Of a stretch of DNA of 64,000 nt, positions 1 to 8,453 are shown piece by piece. The translations under genes and the position numbers were made by a program. The notes below the pieces were generated by a model. The model worked only from the letters and a program-made list of their open reading frames with translations, did no database searches and was not told the origin of the DNA. Position 1 is the first letter of the stretch. Every line of letters begins with the position of its first letter. Where the stretch lies: NCBI RefSeq assembly GCF_003058165.1, contig NZ_QBUC01000006.1, positions 62,001-126,000 of the forward strand, read 5' to 3'. The DNA comes from Paenisporosarcina sp. OV554 (lineage in GTDB: Bacteria; Bacillota; Bacilli; Bacillales_A; Planococcaceae).

Positions 1-2
1 GC

Positions 3-173
3 AACATGTTGCAAAGGGCGAACCAAAACGATCTAGTTTTTATTAAAGAACTTCTTGAAGCGGGCAAAGTAAAACCAGTCATTGATAGAAGTTATAAGTT
101 AAGTGATGTGCCGGAAGCGCTCAGGTATTTCGAAGAAGGCCACGCTCAAGGAAAAATTGTCATCACTATGTGA
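3..173 (+). CDS. C-terminal end of a zinc-type/quinone-type alcohol dehydrogenase (partial)
   Basis: An open frame enters from the left edge and stops with TGA at 171-173. The 56 visible residues have the MDR (medium-chain dehydrogenase/reductase) C-terminal pattern: a helix with LLEAGKVKPVIDRSYKLSDVPEALRYFEEGHAQGKIVI. The KxxPVIDRxYxLxDxxEAxxYxxxGxxxGKxV signature is typical of NAD(P)H-dependent alcohol dehydrogenases and quinone reductases of this superfamily. The Rossmann core and any zinc ligands lie outside the window, so substrate and metal dependence cannot be judged. Confidence 0.8.
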   Translation, partial: NMLQRANQNDLVFIKELLEAGKVKPVIDRSYKLSDVPEALRYFEEGHAQGKIVITM

Positions 174-498
174 AAAATTCTCGAAAGAATCTAAGAGTAG
201 CAGAAAACAACGGAAAAAGAAGAACACAGCGTTCTTTATATTTAAATAAACATGTAAAAAGCCGATCTAAGTATCCATTCGGAAATACCACTTTTTTCAT
301 GTAAAGGATTATCTCCTCAAAAATGAATGCTCACTTTAATATACCGTCCCTGGTTCTAATCACCATAATTTGGGTGCGCCAATTTTAACGCAAATATACT
401 ATGACTTCGATTACGTCGGGCTTAACGTTTTTCTTACTCTAAGCTGAACGTACGGTTACCAATACTTGCTGATTATCAATTATTATATTGACTCGTAA
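174..498. other. Intergenic stretch, no gene recognised
   Basis: No frame of useful length with a ribosome binding site was found on either strand. It follows the alcohol dehydrogenase end and leads into a hairpin at 500-549. The sequence is AT-rich with scattered stops and may be decayed coding DNA, but no family was recognised in it. Confidence 0.5.
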
Positions 499-499
499 A

Positions 500-549
500 A
501 AAAGCAGCGACGGACTAGGAACCTGAAGGCCTAGACTGCAGCTGCTTTT
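500..549. terminator. Large hairpin flanked by A- and T-rich tracts
   Basis: AAAAGCAGC at 500-508 pairs with GCTGCTTTT at 541-549. Inside it CTAGG (about 516-520) can pair with CCTAG (about 530-534). The A-rich left and T-rich right flanks let it work as a terminator in either direction. It lies between the alcohol dehydrogenase end and the decayed reductase on the minus strand. Confidence 0.5.
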
Positions 550-589
550 ATTGTGCTTTCGTGTCCCATTATCGGAATAAATCAGAGTA

Positions 590-1056
590 TGTTAACTCGT
601 CTAAATCCAACTGAAGTTTAGAACGATACTTTTCATCAATTAAATTGTACAGTGCTGGTTGTTCAATCCTTGCCCAATGCTTATAGCTCTATCCATCTAA
701 TCTACAATAATTTTATGTTTTAATTCAGCAGCCGTGCGAAAACCTAACTGCAAAAGTCATTCGTTTTGGTTTACCATCGGAATGACTTTAGTGTCTTTCA
801 TGACATCTTCTAAATGGTGAATTTGAAAGTTACTGACACCAAATAATTCGTGAGATACCAGCTTCTTTTAATCCTTCACGGATACTTCGCCCAAACATTT
901 TATAAATAGCAGCGTTTCAGTACTGTGATATCCCTCTTCTATAGCAGATCTCACAGCTTCTACTAGTTCTGGTCCTTCTTCTACTTTGAATCACCTAGTC
1001 CAAATCAAAGTAACTCCATTATGTAAAAATTGTTGCTGATTGTAAGTTGGTAATCA
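590..1056 (-). pseudogene. Decayed aldo/keto reductase
   Basis: Reading the minus strand from about 1056, pieces of an aldo/keto reductase appear in different frames: MITNLQSAT, LHNGVTL, a GLGDSKVEEGPELVEAVRSAI piece (with a small frame jump), EEGYHST, and FGVSNFQIHHLEDVMKD followed by TKVIPMVNQNE. The order matches the family: N-terminal strand, then the EAVxxAIxxGYRxxDTA helix, then GVSNFxxHHLExL and PxVNQxExHP. Stops, frame changes and missing blocks separate the pieces and the catalytic Tyr/Lys/His region is not intact, so this is a dead gene. The last part before 590 could belong to another decayed gene. Confidence 0.75.
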
Positions 1057-1200
1057 TACAGATCACATCTCCATTTTTGTTATATATTTTGATTGTTTAT
1101 TCTCCCTTTAAAAACTATGCAGTTCAATTGAAGAAACTCAAACTTATTATGTTCACCATAAGAATTAGTTAAAACCGTTGTTAAATCAACATCCTCCCAT

Positions 1201-1315
1201 AGTTGCAACTTGCACATATATTAGATTAATAACACTTGCACAATGCATGTTGTTGCAATTACTTGCATTATGCATTTAATAGATTACTTATATGGTTGCA
1301 TATTGCAAGTTTACG
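1201..1315. repeat. TTGCA/TGCAA-rich short repeat cluster
   Basis: ACTTGCA occurs at 1208, 1234 and 1261 (spacing 26-27 bp), and TTGCA or TGCAA words recur about nine times in 110 bp, with two ATGCAT palindromes. TAGATTA recurs near 1222 and 1281, so part of the cluster looks like an imperfect tandem duplication. It lies upstream of the decayed aldo/keto reductase start, where a repressor operator would be expected. No regulator is assigned. Confidence 0.45.
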
Positions 1316-1321
1316 ACAAAT

Positions 1322-1355
1322 AAAAAGTCATTCCCTAATTAAAGGAAATGACTTT
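1322..1355 (-). terminator. Terminator of the short Spo0M-like gene
   Basis: AAAGTCATT and AATGACTTT flank a short loop; read on the minus strand the stem is followed by TTTTTATTTG. It starts right at the 3' end of the Spo0M-like gene. Confidence 0.7.
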
Positions 1356-1362
1356 GTCTTTC

Positions 1363-1779
1363 TTAATCTAAATCTTTATTGAATACTATCTCATCTTCAT
1401 CTTGAACATCCACTGCATTTGAAATATTAATAGAAGTCCTTAAGAAAAGCTTTACGTTTTCCCCTTCAGATTCCCACCGTTCGTCTGGCACTAATTGAAA
1501 TGGAACCATCCGTGTCTCTTTTGATTTTACCGATCCAACCATTTCAATTGTATGTTTGGCTACACATTCATTTGTGATATCAAAATCACTATCTTCACGA
1601 TGGCCTTCAGTTCTCTTTAATACTTCTAGTTTAATAAACTCAATATCCTGATCGCTTTGACCACCATCAATATAAATCGTGCCAGATAGTGTCTCACCAT
1701 ACGCAATTTCAGGTTGGTCAACAACTGTATCAACTTTCATCGATCCAATCCCAATTGTGGACAAAAATTTCTTAAGCAT
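1363..1779 (-). CDS. Half-length Spo0M-like (arrestin-fold) protein
   Basis: 138 residues that match the N-terminal half of Spo0M: MLKKFLSTIGIGSMKVDTVVDQ resembles the start of the full-length paralogue at 52638-53408 (MSIFNKVLASVGIGNAKVDT). Full Spo0M is about 256-258 residues with two arrestin-like beta-sandwich domains; this one ends after the first, just past the NAVDxxDEDxI strand. Spo0M is a cytoplasmic sporulation-control protein. The start ATG is backed by GGGAGGAAAAGG and the gene has its own terminator, so it may be expressed as a one-domain protein. It could equally be a truncated duplicate. It has no signal peptide or membrane segment. Confidence 0.75.
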   Translation of the reverse strand: MLKKFLSTIGIGSMKVDTVVDQPEIAYGETLSGTIYIDGGQSDQDIEFIKLEVLKRTEGHREDSDFDITNECVAKHTIEMVGSVKSKETRMVPFQLVPDERWESEGENVKLFLRTSINISNAVDVQDEDEIVFNKDLD

Positions 1780-1818
1780 TTTACCTTTTCCTCCCTTTAC
1801 AACTAAACCATTCTCTAC

Positions 1819-3015
1819 TTACTTTTCACCTTCTAAACGCTCAGGTTCAAAGTGATTGTCAACTATTGTTTCATGTCGGTTATAACGTCTCTTAAACAAC
1901 GTGTACATATGCGTTACCAACACTTTAAGTAAAGCATATCCCGGAATACCTAAAATTACTCCTGGAACTCCAAATAACGATCCGGCAGTTAATAAAACAA
2001 AAATAATCGTAATTGGGTGTATATGTAATGATTTACCCATAATTTGAGGAGAAATAAACTTCCCTTCCACCAGTTGAACAACCGTCCATACGATAGCTAA
2101 TTTAGCTAACATAAATGGAGATGTAACCAAGGCAATAACTGCTGCTGGAGCGATCGCGATAATTGGACCTAAATAAGGTACTACACTTGTAATCATGGCT
2201 AATACGCCAAGTAATAATGCATATTTCATCCCTATAATTAAGAATCCAATAAACACCATAAAGCCAATACACATCGCTACTAAAATTTGCCCTTGGACAT
2301 ATGCACTGATTTGTTTATCTGCATCTTTCATAACTTGATGTGTATCTTCTCTCATACGAGGTGGTAATAAATCAAGAATATAGCGCGGTAACTTTTCCCC
2401 GTCTTTTAACAAATAAAACAAGAGAAACGGGACCGTTACGATAGCTAATATTAAACCAGTTAACGTAGAGATTACTTTTCCGATACCACTTGCAACTCCA
2501 CCCACAGCATTCTGAAGAGTGTTGCCAATATCTTCGGGAATTTGCTTCATAAGGGTATCAACGTCAAATTCTAAGTCTGCATAGTAACTCGAATAAATCG
2601 AAGTTCGTAGAAACGCATCAAAAGATATCGCAAGCTGTTTGAAATATTCAGGAAATTCTTGAATCAGATTGGTTAATTGAACTTTTAAAAACGGGAATAC
2701 AAGGAGAATTAATGTTGTGAGTAAGCCGATTAATACAAGGAAAATAATTAAAATACCCCAAATTTTCGGGATTTTCCATTCTATTAATTTTCGCAATAAC
2801 GGTCGCAATAAGTAATAACCAATGGTTGCTAAAATAACAGGCAGTACCACATTTGCTAATAACACTTGGAGTGGATAAAAAACAAATGAAACGACATCAA
2901 AAATCCAAATAATTAATCCAACTAAAAAAATTAAAAACAATAAGAAGAGCGTGTTTTTTCCACCTAGAAACTGAATAAATCTAGTGGAGAAAAAGGAAGT
3001 TTTTTCATGCTGCAT
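1819..3015 (-). CDS. AI-2E family (PerM/YtvI-type) membrane permease
   Basis: 398-residue polytopic membrane protein with about seven or eight hydrophobic segments: a pair near the N-terminus (about 20-70), one near 75-105, and a block from about 190 to 360. The soluble stretch around 110-185 and the PYLGPIIAIAPA and GKFISPQIMG-like motifs are typical of the AI-2E transporter family. Members were named for autoinducer-2 export, but many act as general exporters or antiporters, so the substrate is unknown. The C-terminus ends in a charged cytosolic tail. The start ATG follows GAGGACAAATT. It lies 40 bp upstream of the Spo0M-like gene. Confidence 0.85.
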   Translation of the reverse strand: MQHEKTSFFSTRFIQFLGGKNTLFLLFLIFLVGLIIWIFDVVSFVFYPLQVLLANVVLPVILATIGYYLLRPLLRKLIEWKIPKIWGILIIFLVLIGLLTTLILLVFPFLKVQLTNLIQEFPEYFKQLAISFDAFLRTSIYSSYYADLEFDVDTLMKQIPEDIGNTLQNAVGGVASGIGKVISTLTGLILAIVTVPFLLFYLLKDGEKLPRYILDLLPPRMREDTHQVMKDADKQISAYVQGQILVAMCIGFMVFIGFLIIGMKYALLLGVLAMITSVVPYLGPIIAIAPAAVIALVTSPFMLAKLAIVWTVVQLVEGKFISPQIMGKSLHIHPITIIFVLLTAGSLFGVPGVILGIPGYALLKVLVTHMYTLFKRRYNRHETIVDNHFEPERLEGEK

Positions 3016-3080
3016 AATTTGTCCTCACTTTCGAATTCTCCTAATCTATAAATGATTACAATGAACTTTATCATACAGGA

Positions 3081-3111
3081 AAAATGCGTTGATTTTCAAA
3101 TAATCAACGCA
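3081..3111 (-). terminator. Terminator overlapping the LCP stop codon
   Basis: TGCGTTGATT (3085-3094) pairs with AATCAACGCA (3102-3111), followed on the minus strand by TTTTTCC. The stem includes the last codons of the LCP gene. Confidence 0.75.
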
Positions 3112-4060
3112 GTGGCATCCCAATGAATTCACTTAGAGCTGCTTTATTTTCTTCTAGATTAATTTCAATAACTGATCCCACTCCAGGATAAGAACCATAA
3201 TCATAACTTTTTTTTATAGGTATTGTTAATTTGTTAATTTCTACTCCTCCGCTAAACGCAAGACTAAGTACTTTTCTTACTTCATCGGTTGTGGAGTAAT
3301 CAGATTGGACATACCCCTGGATAGCACCAGCAAATTTAGGATAATGAACAGCATTAGTAGGGCTTAGCACTTCGTCTTTTAGTGCTTCTATCACTTTTTG
3401 CTGCCTTGCAACTCGTCCAAAATCACCTTCAGAGTCAGCACGGAATCGTGCGTAGCCTAGAAGCTCTTTTCCATTTAATTGCTGAACACCAGGTTCAAGT
3501 GAGACACCAATTTTCTCAGACATTGCTTTTTCGACATCAACTTCCACGCCGTTCGGTGCAACGACATCAACTAAAGATTCAAAGTTGTTAAAATCGATAA
3601 GTGCGTAATGATGAATTGGTACTCCAAACATGCCAGAAATAGTATCTTTAACTAATTGAACGTCACCTAAATAATAAGCCGTGTTCAACTTATAGCTTTT
3701 ATATCCAGGAATTTCAGCATAGATATCTCTCATAAATGACACGATGTTTACCTCGTCTGTTTCTTTGTTCCACGAAACAAGCATCATCGTGTCAGAACGT
3801 GATTGTTCCTCTCCTCTAGTATCTACTCCAAGAACTAACACATTTTCAATTGAAGGATTCTTTACGTCTAGAGGATCTCCAGTAAACTCAATATCTTTTT
3901 GTTCGACAGCAGAAGCTAATTTTTGTCCAGCTTTATATTGAACAAATGAAAACACACTAATTCCTATAATTAATAGAAATAAAATAGTCATAATAAAACG
4001 TCCATAACGGAACTTTCTTTTCCTTCTCATGGATCTACGATTTGGAACTTGTTCTTCCAA
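3104..4060 (-). CDS. LytR-CpsA-Psr (LCP) family cell-wall polymer ligase
   Basis: 318 residues: a short basic cytoplasmic N-terminus (RRSMRRKRKFRYGR), one membrane anchor at about 23-43, then an extracellular LCP domain. The core motifs are present: VLVLGVDTRGEEQSRSDTMM, FMRDIYAEIPG, KLNTAYYLG and the Arg-rich GYARFRADSEGDFGRVARQQKV. LCP enzymes (TagT/U/V in B. subtilis) move teichoic-acid-type polymers from undecaprenyl phosphate to peptidoglycan; the conserved Arg and Asp residues bind the pyrophosphate lipid. The start is TTG after AAAGGGGGG. The terminator at its end makes it a single-gene unit. Confidence 0.88.
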   Translation of the reverse strand: MEEQVPNRRSMRRKRKFRYGRFIMTILFLLIIGISVFSFVQYKAGQKLASAVEQKDIEFTGDPLDVKNPSIENVLVLGVDTRGEEQSRSDTMMLVSWNKETDEVNIVSFMRDIYAEIPGYKSYKLNTAYYLGDVQLVKDTISGMFGVPIHHYALIDFNNFESLVDVVAPNGVEVDVEKAMSEKIGVSLEPGVQQLNGKELLGYARFRADSEGDFGRVARQQKVIEALKDEVLSPTNAVHYPKFAGAIQGYVQSDYSTTDEVRKVLSLAFSGGVEINKLTIPIKKSYDYGSYPGVGSVIEINLEENKAALSEFIGMPLR

Positions 4061-4194
4061 AATGTTCCCCCCTTTAATACGTACGAATAATAGAACGAAT
4101 TATAAACAATTAAGTTGCATCAATCATAGTTCTTGAGCACAAATGATGCAAGTGCTACACTATGATTTATGAAGAGTTTGAAAGGGGTTATGAG

Positions 4195-4713
4195 ATGGAG
4201 AAAGCTACATTTGCAGGTGGTTGTTTTTGGTGTATGGTTAAACCCTTTGATCAATTTGACGGAATTGATTCTGTTATCTCAGGTTATATGGGTGGACATG
4301 TCCAAAACCCAACTTACGAAGACGTGAAGAAAGGAAATTCCGGTCATCTTGAAGTTGTACAAATTCAATTTGATCCTACCATTTTTACATATGAGCAATT
4401 GTTAGATATTTATTGGCAGCAGATTGACCCAACAGATGATGCAGGTCAATTTCAAGATCGCGGAGAGTCATATAAAACAGCTATATTTACACATAGCGAT
4501 GAACAATTAGAAAAAGCAACAAATTCAAAACATGCCCTAACTGAAACTGGTCGTTTTTCAAAACCAATCGTTACACCTATTTTACCTGCACAAACATTTT
4601 ATATCGCAGAAGAATACCACCAAGATTATTATAAAAAAGAGCCGGAACATTACGCAGAAGATCGCGCTAAGTCCGGCCGTGATAACTTCATCAATGAGAA
4701 TTGGAAGAAGTAA
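4195..4713 (+). CDS. msrA: Peptide-methionine (S)-S-oxide reductase MsrA, copy 1
   Basis: MsrA reduces methionine-S-sulfoxide in proteins using a catalytic cysteine recycled by thioredoxin. The GCFWCM motif with the catalytic Cys is near residue 10, and the later GYxGG, GHxExVxxxFDP, DPTD..GQFxDRGxSYxxAIF and [10 protein letters not shown] blocks are all present. The frame is open from 4162, but the ATG at 4195 has GAAAGGGG at the right spacing and starts at the family's usual N-terminus, giving 172 residues. A second, clearly different MsrA lies at 54212-54736 in an operon with MsrB; this copy stands alone. Confidence 0.92.
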   Translation: MEKATFAGGCFWCMVKPFDQFDGIDSVISGYMGGHVQNPTYEDVKKGNSGHLEVVQIQFDPTIFTYEQLLDIYWQQIDPTDDAGQFQDRGESYKTAIFTHSDEQLEKATNSKHALTETGRFSKPIVTPILPAQTFYIAEEYHQDYYKKEPEHYAEDRAKSGRDNFINENWKK

Positions 4714-4727
4714 TAGTAATTCAATTT

Positions 4728-5912
4728 CTAGCCTTGCGTATGCAAGGCTTTTTTGTTTAATAACGATGTAACCACGAACATCCCCACAATTAATACGAGC
4801 ATGACATAGTAAGTCATTTGATGCGTACCGCTATAGTCATACAAGATCCCAATTGCCAGTGGCACAAGTCCTCCCATTATAAAACCACCAGTTTGAACCA
4901 TTGCAGTCCAAGCATTTGTTTCTTTTGGATCTGTTGTTTCATCAAGTGGTAACAGCAATGCTAATGGGAACAAGCCTCCAAGAGTAAGCCCTAATAATAT
5001 CGAAGCTGGCCAAACAAGCGTAACATTCCCTGTTAATAAGAGTACAAGTCCAAGTGTTCCAATAAAGAGTGAGAAATAAATCCAAAATGAGCGCTTTGGG
5101 AATTTTTCAAGTAATAAAGGAATAGAAATGTTAGCTATAATTTGTGAAACTGTCATAACACTAATGACTGATCCTGCTTCAATCACACTAAATCCTAATT
5201 CACTTACTGCAGATGCCAGCCATGTTGTTAATGAGAAGAACAATGAAGCTTGAAAACCAAAGAATAATAATATCAGCCACGCTCTTCTATTTGTCCAGGG
5301 TGAACGGAATGTTACTTGTAGTTTATCAGTTGAAACTTTTCGTTCTTGCTGCGGTGTCATTACGATAAACCAGACTAAGTATGCAATTAATGCTAATGAA
5401 GACCAAAAGGCAAGCGCAAACTCCCATTGCTCACCAATCAACACATACAATACTCCAGTTAATCCCGCACTCAGTGTTGCACCAACCCCCATTCCTAAAG
5501 AATAGATGCCGATAGCCGAAGCCATTCGAGTCGGGAATTTTTCTTTGATTAGCGAAGATAATATCGGACCTATTATGGCAATCGCCACACCAATGATAAA
5601 TGCTGTTATCAAAAGTGAAACGTAATCATGGAACAAAGCACGCGACAGAGTTAATATCCCGATTACACCGATGAGTAAAGAAATTCCACGTCTTTGACCA
5701 AATTTATTAAACCAATGTACAGCGAGTGGTGCGAATAACCCCATACAAATAACAGGTATAGCTGTTAATAAACTGACTTCACTGTTTGATAAATTCAAGT
5801 CGTTTTTAATTGTTTCTAATAATGGACCGATTGACGTAACGGCAGGTCGTAAATTTAATGCTATTAGAAAAATAGCAAGTAATAATGATGTCATTGATTT
5901 TTGAGGATTCAT
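4728..5912 (-). CDS. MFS transporter, CynX/NimT type
   Basis: 394 residues with about twelve hydrophobic segments, the size of a major facilitator permease. The start LIALNLRPAVTSIGPLL is the hallmark of the CynX/NimT subgroup (cyanate and 2-nitroimidazole transporters, B. subtilis YycB), and the loop FNKFGQRRG corresponds to the MFS signature between helices 2 and 3. The substrate cannot be inferred, as many members export small organic compounds. It is divergent from the small gene at 6060 and convergent with msrA, so it is probably transcribed alone. Confidence 0.82.
   Translation of the reverse strand: MNPQKSMTSLLLAIFLIALNLRPAVTSIGPLLETIKNDLNLSNSEVSLLTAIPVICMGLFAPLAVHWFNKFGQRRGISLLIGVIGILTLSRALFHDYVSLLITAFIIGVAIAIIGPILSSLIKEKFPTRMASAIGIYSLGMGVGATLSAGLTGVLYVLIGEQWEFALAFWSSLALIAYLVWFIVMTPQQERKVSTDKLQVTFRSPWTNRRAWLILLFFGFQASLFFSLTTWLASAVSELGFSVIEAGSVISVMTVSQIIANISIPLLLEKFPKRSFWIYFSLFIGTLGLVLLLTGNVTLVWPASILLGLTLGGLFPLALLLPLDETTDPKETNAWTAMVQTGGFIMGGLVPLAIGILYDYSGTHQMTYYVMLVLIVGMFVVTSLLNKKALHTQG
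4730..4754. terminator. Terminator shared by msrA and the convergent MFS gene
   Basis: AGCCTTGC (4730-4737), loop GTAT, GCAAGGCT (4742-4749), then TTTTTT. It serves msrA on the plus strand; its left side overlaps the stop codon of the MFS gene. Confidence 0.85.
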
Positions 5913-6059
5913 CTTGTCATTCCTTTAATTATAATAGTACCTAATCAAGTAAATCATATTATGCGCCCGACCTCAATAAAGTAATACTTTTACGAGAATA
6001 TGCAAACTTGTGTTCTTATTTTCAAATTAGTATAATCATAGTATGAAAGGGTGTATTAA

Positions 6060-6374
6060 TTGAAACTCATTCAATGGAGTTATGCTAAAAGATATCAAGT
6101 AAAAGCGATTTTTGATGAATTCCCAGATATGATACTTATTTTCAGAACTGTCGGCTCTTATTATTTTGTTTTCACAACCATTGGAACCGTTAGCCATTCC
6201 AATCCTACCCGAAAAGACTATGTAGAAATGGAATTGTTAATTAATGAACAACTCCAAACGTTACCAGCCTATATACAACGGAAATCCGAAGTCGAAATGG
6301 CATGGGTTGAACCCTGGCTTTGCGAAAAAGGACTTTCATTTACACAACTGAAAGTCCTTCCTTATAAAGAATAA
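6060..6374 (+). CDS. Hypothetical protein, 104 aa
   Basis: The start is TTG with GAAAGGGTG eight bases upstream. The product has no signal peptide or membrane span and no motif I recognise. It is aromatic-rich and mixed in charge (KRYQVKAIFDEFPDMILIFR, EVEMAWVEPWL), and looks like a small folded soluble protein. It stands alone between a divergent MFS gene and a decayed minus-strand gene. Good ribosome binding site and coding-like composition support it as real; the function is unknown. Confidence 0.6.
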   Translation: MKLIQWSYAKRYQVKAIFDEFPDMILIFRTVGSYYFVFTTIGTVSHSNPTRKDYVEMELLINEQLQTLPAYIQRKSEVEMAWVEPWLCEKGLSFTQLKVLPYKE

Positions 6375-6375
6375 T

Positions 6376-6667
6376 TTGCTTTGGGAATCTTCCAATAGAA
6401 TTTACTCGAAAAATGGAGGTCATACCATTTCTGTGCGACTTCAACTTAATTTAGGAATTTATAGAGTTCTTGTGCACGGAAAAATAAGCCTTCTTCATCG
6501 GATACCCCTTCTAGCATATTACCTCGCGCTTAATAAAGAAGCATTTAGATCAATATGCTTTTCTACAATATCTAGTAATGGTAGTTTTTACCTTTTCTGT
6601 GTTACAAAATCAAAACATTTTTTACGTCAATCCCTTCAATATAGATATGGCGATGAGTTTCATTCAT
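6376..6667 (-). pseudogene. Decayed small gene with an intact ribosome binding site
   Basis: On the minus strand a textbook AAGGAGGGATAAAC leads to ATG at 6667, but the frame stops after about 21 codons (MNETHRHIYIEGIDVKNVLI). Coding-like pieces then continue in other frames (MLEGVSDEEGLFFRAQELYKF; KWYDLHFSSKFYWKIPK). Strong initiation signals followed by broken coding sequence indicate recent loss of function. I do not recognise the family. The 111-residue frame on the opposite strand is judged spurious. Confidence 0.5.
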
Positions 6668-6748
6668 GTTTATCCCTCCTTATTTTTTGTCATATCTCAA
6701 ATTCGAGATAATTTCCATTTTGAAAGATTAAGCATTTACCGCTATTCG

Positions 6749-6757
6749 TGTTATAAT
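6749..6757 (+). promoter_or_regulatory. Extended -10 promoter of the ABC-F gene
   Basis: TGTTATAAT at 6749-6757 is a perfect extended -10 box, 32 bp before the start codon. No good -35 box is seen at 17 bp, which is normal for extended -10 promoters. Confidence 0.6.
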
Positions 6758-6789
6758 AGTAGCATTGTGAAAAATAAGGAGGTACTAGC

Positions 6790-8397
6790 ATGATTGCTGT
6801 AAGTAATGTAAGTTTGCGCTTCGGAGATCGTAAGCTTTTCGAAGACGTTAATATAAGATTCAACCCAGGTAACTGTTACGGTTTAATTGGTGCAAATGGT
6901 GCTGGAAAATCTACATTTATTAAAATTTTATCGGGTGACCTTGAAACACAAGAAGGAAATGTCATCATGAATCCGAATGAACGTTTAGCTGTACTAAAAC
7001 AAAATCACTTCGAGTACGAAGAGTTTGAAGTATTAGAAACAGTGATGATGGGTCATAAACGTTTGTATGAAGTTATGAATGAAAAGAATGCTATCTATAT
7101 GAAAGAAGATTTTTCTGACGAAGATGGTATGCGTGCTGCAGAACTTGAAGGTGAGTTTGCAGATATGAATGGATGGGAAGCTGAATCTGAAGCGGCAATC
7201 CTTTTACAAGGTTTAGGTATCGGTGAAGAATCTCTATCTAAAAAAATGGCTGACTTAACAGGTTCTGAAAAAGTAAAAGTTTTACTTGCTCAAGCATTGT
7301 TTGGCAAACCAGATGTTCTTTTACTAGATGAGCCTACAAACCATTTAGACTTAAAAGCTATCCAGTGGTTAGAGGAATTTTTAATTAACTTTGCTAATAC
7401 TGTTATCGTTGTTTCCCATGACCGTCACTTCCTAAACAAGGTGTGTACTCATATTGCGGATCTTGATTTCGGGAAAATACAAGTTTATGTCGGAAACTAC
7501 GATTTCTGGTATGAATCAAGTCAATTAGCTACTAAATTATCTCAAGATCATAATAGTAAAAAAGAAGAAAAAATAAAAGAACTTCAAGCATTCATCGCAC
7601 GATTTAGTGCAAATGCATCTAAATCTAAACAAGCAACTTCTCGTAAGAAAATGTTAGATAAAATTGAATTGGATGACATTCGTCCTTCTTCACGTAAATA
7701 TCCTTATGTAAACTTCCAAATTGGACGTGATATCGGTAACGACGTCCTAGCTGCTCAAGGAATTTCATTTGAACATGAAGGCAAAACTATGTTTAAAGAC
7801 ATCCATTTTTCAATTAATAAAGAAGATAAAATTATCTTAATTGGTGATCCAATTGCTAAGTCTTCATTACTTCGTGTGTTAGCAGAAGAAGTTGAACCGA
7901 CAGAAGGTTCAATTCGTTGGGGTGTTACAACAACACGTACTTACTTCCCAATCGATTACAGCGAATACTTTACTGGAAATGAAAACTCTTTAGTAGATTG
8001 GTTGCGCCAATATTCACCTGATGATGAAAGTGAAACTTTCTTACGTGGGTTCCTAGGACGTATGTTATTCTCTGGTGAAGAAGTGAAGAAAAAACCATCT
8101 GTATTATCTGGTGGGGAAAAGGTACGTTGTATGTTATCTAAAATGATGCTTGCTAATGCCAATGTATTGCTATTAGATGAACCTACGAACCATTTAGACT
8201 TAGAATCAATTCAAGCACTTAACAATGGCTTAATTGCTTTCAAAGGTGCTATGATCTTTACATCTCATGACCACCAGTTCATCCAAACGATTGCTAATCG
8301 TGTAATTGAAATCTTGCCTGATGGTTCAATTCTTGACAAGCAGTTATCATTTGATGAATTCTTAGATTGGAAAGAATCTCAAGGAATCAAATCATAA
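6790..8397 (+). CDS. ykpA: ABC-F ATPase, YbiT/YkpA type
   Basis: 535 residues with two ATP-binding cassettes joined by a basic linker and no membrane segments: an ABC-F protein, a class that acts on ribosomes. NBD1 has Walker A GANGAGKS (34-41), an unusual signature LTGSEK and Walker B VLLLDEPTNHLD. NBD2 has the canonical signature LSGGEK and Walker B VLLLDEPTNHLD, but its Walker A reads GDPIAKSS, lacking the usual second glycine. The linker KLSQDHNSKKEEKIKELQAF matches the ABC-F interdomain helices. The start has AAGGAGG and an extended -10 promoter upstream. The exact role (translation factor or resistance) is unknown. Confidence 0.85.
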   Translation: MIAVSNVSLRFGDRKLFEDVNIRFNPGNCYGLIGANGAGKSTFIKILSGDLETQEGNVIMNPNERLAVLKQNHFEYEEFEVLETVMMGHKRLYEVMNEKNAIYMKEDFSDEDGMRAAELEGEFADMNGWEAESEAAILLQGLGIGEESLSKKMADLTGSEKVKVLLAQALFGKPDVLLLDEPTNHLDLKAIQWLEEFLINFANTVIVVSHDRHFLNKVCTHIADLDFGKIQVYVGNYDFWYESSQLATKLSQDHNSKKEEKIKELQAFIARFSANASKSKQATSRKKMLDKIELDDIRPSSRKYPYVNFQIGRDIGNDVLAAQGISFEHEGKTMFKDIHFSINKEDKIILIGDPIAKSSLLRVLAEEVEPTEGSIRWGVTTTRTYFPIDYSEYFTGNENSLVDWLRQYSPDDESETFLRGFLGRMLFSGEEVKKKPSVLSGGEKVRCMLSKMMLANANVLLLDEPTNHLDLESIQALNNGLIAFKGAMIFTSHDHQFIQTIANRVIEILPDGSILDKQLSFDEFLDWKESQGIKS

Positions 8398-8409
8398 AAC
8401 AAAAAGCGA

Positions 8410-8453
8410 AAAATAAAGTGTGAAGGGTGTATATCCCCATCACACTTTATTTT
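8410..8453. terminator. Bidirectional terminator between ykpA and the YkvA-like gene
   Basis: AAAATAAAGTGTGA (8410-8423) pairs with TCACACTTTATTTT (8440-8453), a 14-bp stem with A- and T-rich ends, sitting between two convergent genes. Confidence 0.9.

Noticed and set aside
6376-6711. 111-residue frame on the plus strand
   Set aside because: No ribosome binding site and an unlikely composition; the opposite strand carries a decayed gene with a strong ribosome binding site.
6578-6793. 71-residue frame before the ABC-F gene
   Set aside because: It overlaps the promoter and leader of the ABC-F gene and has no ribosome binding site.
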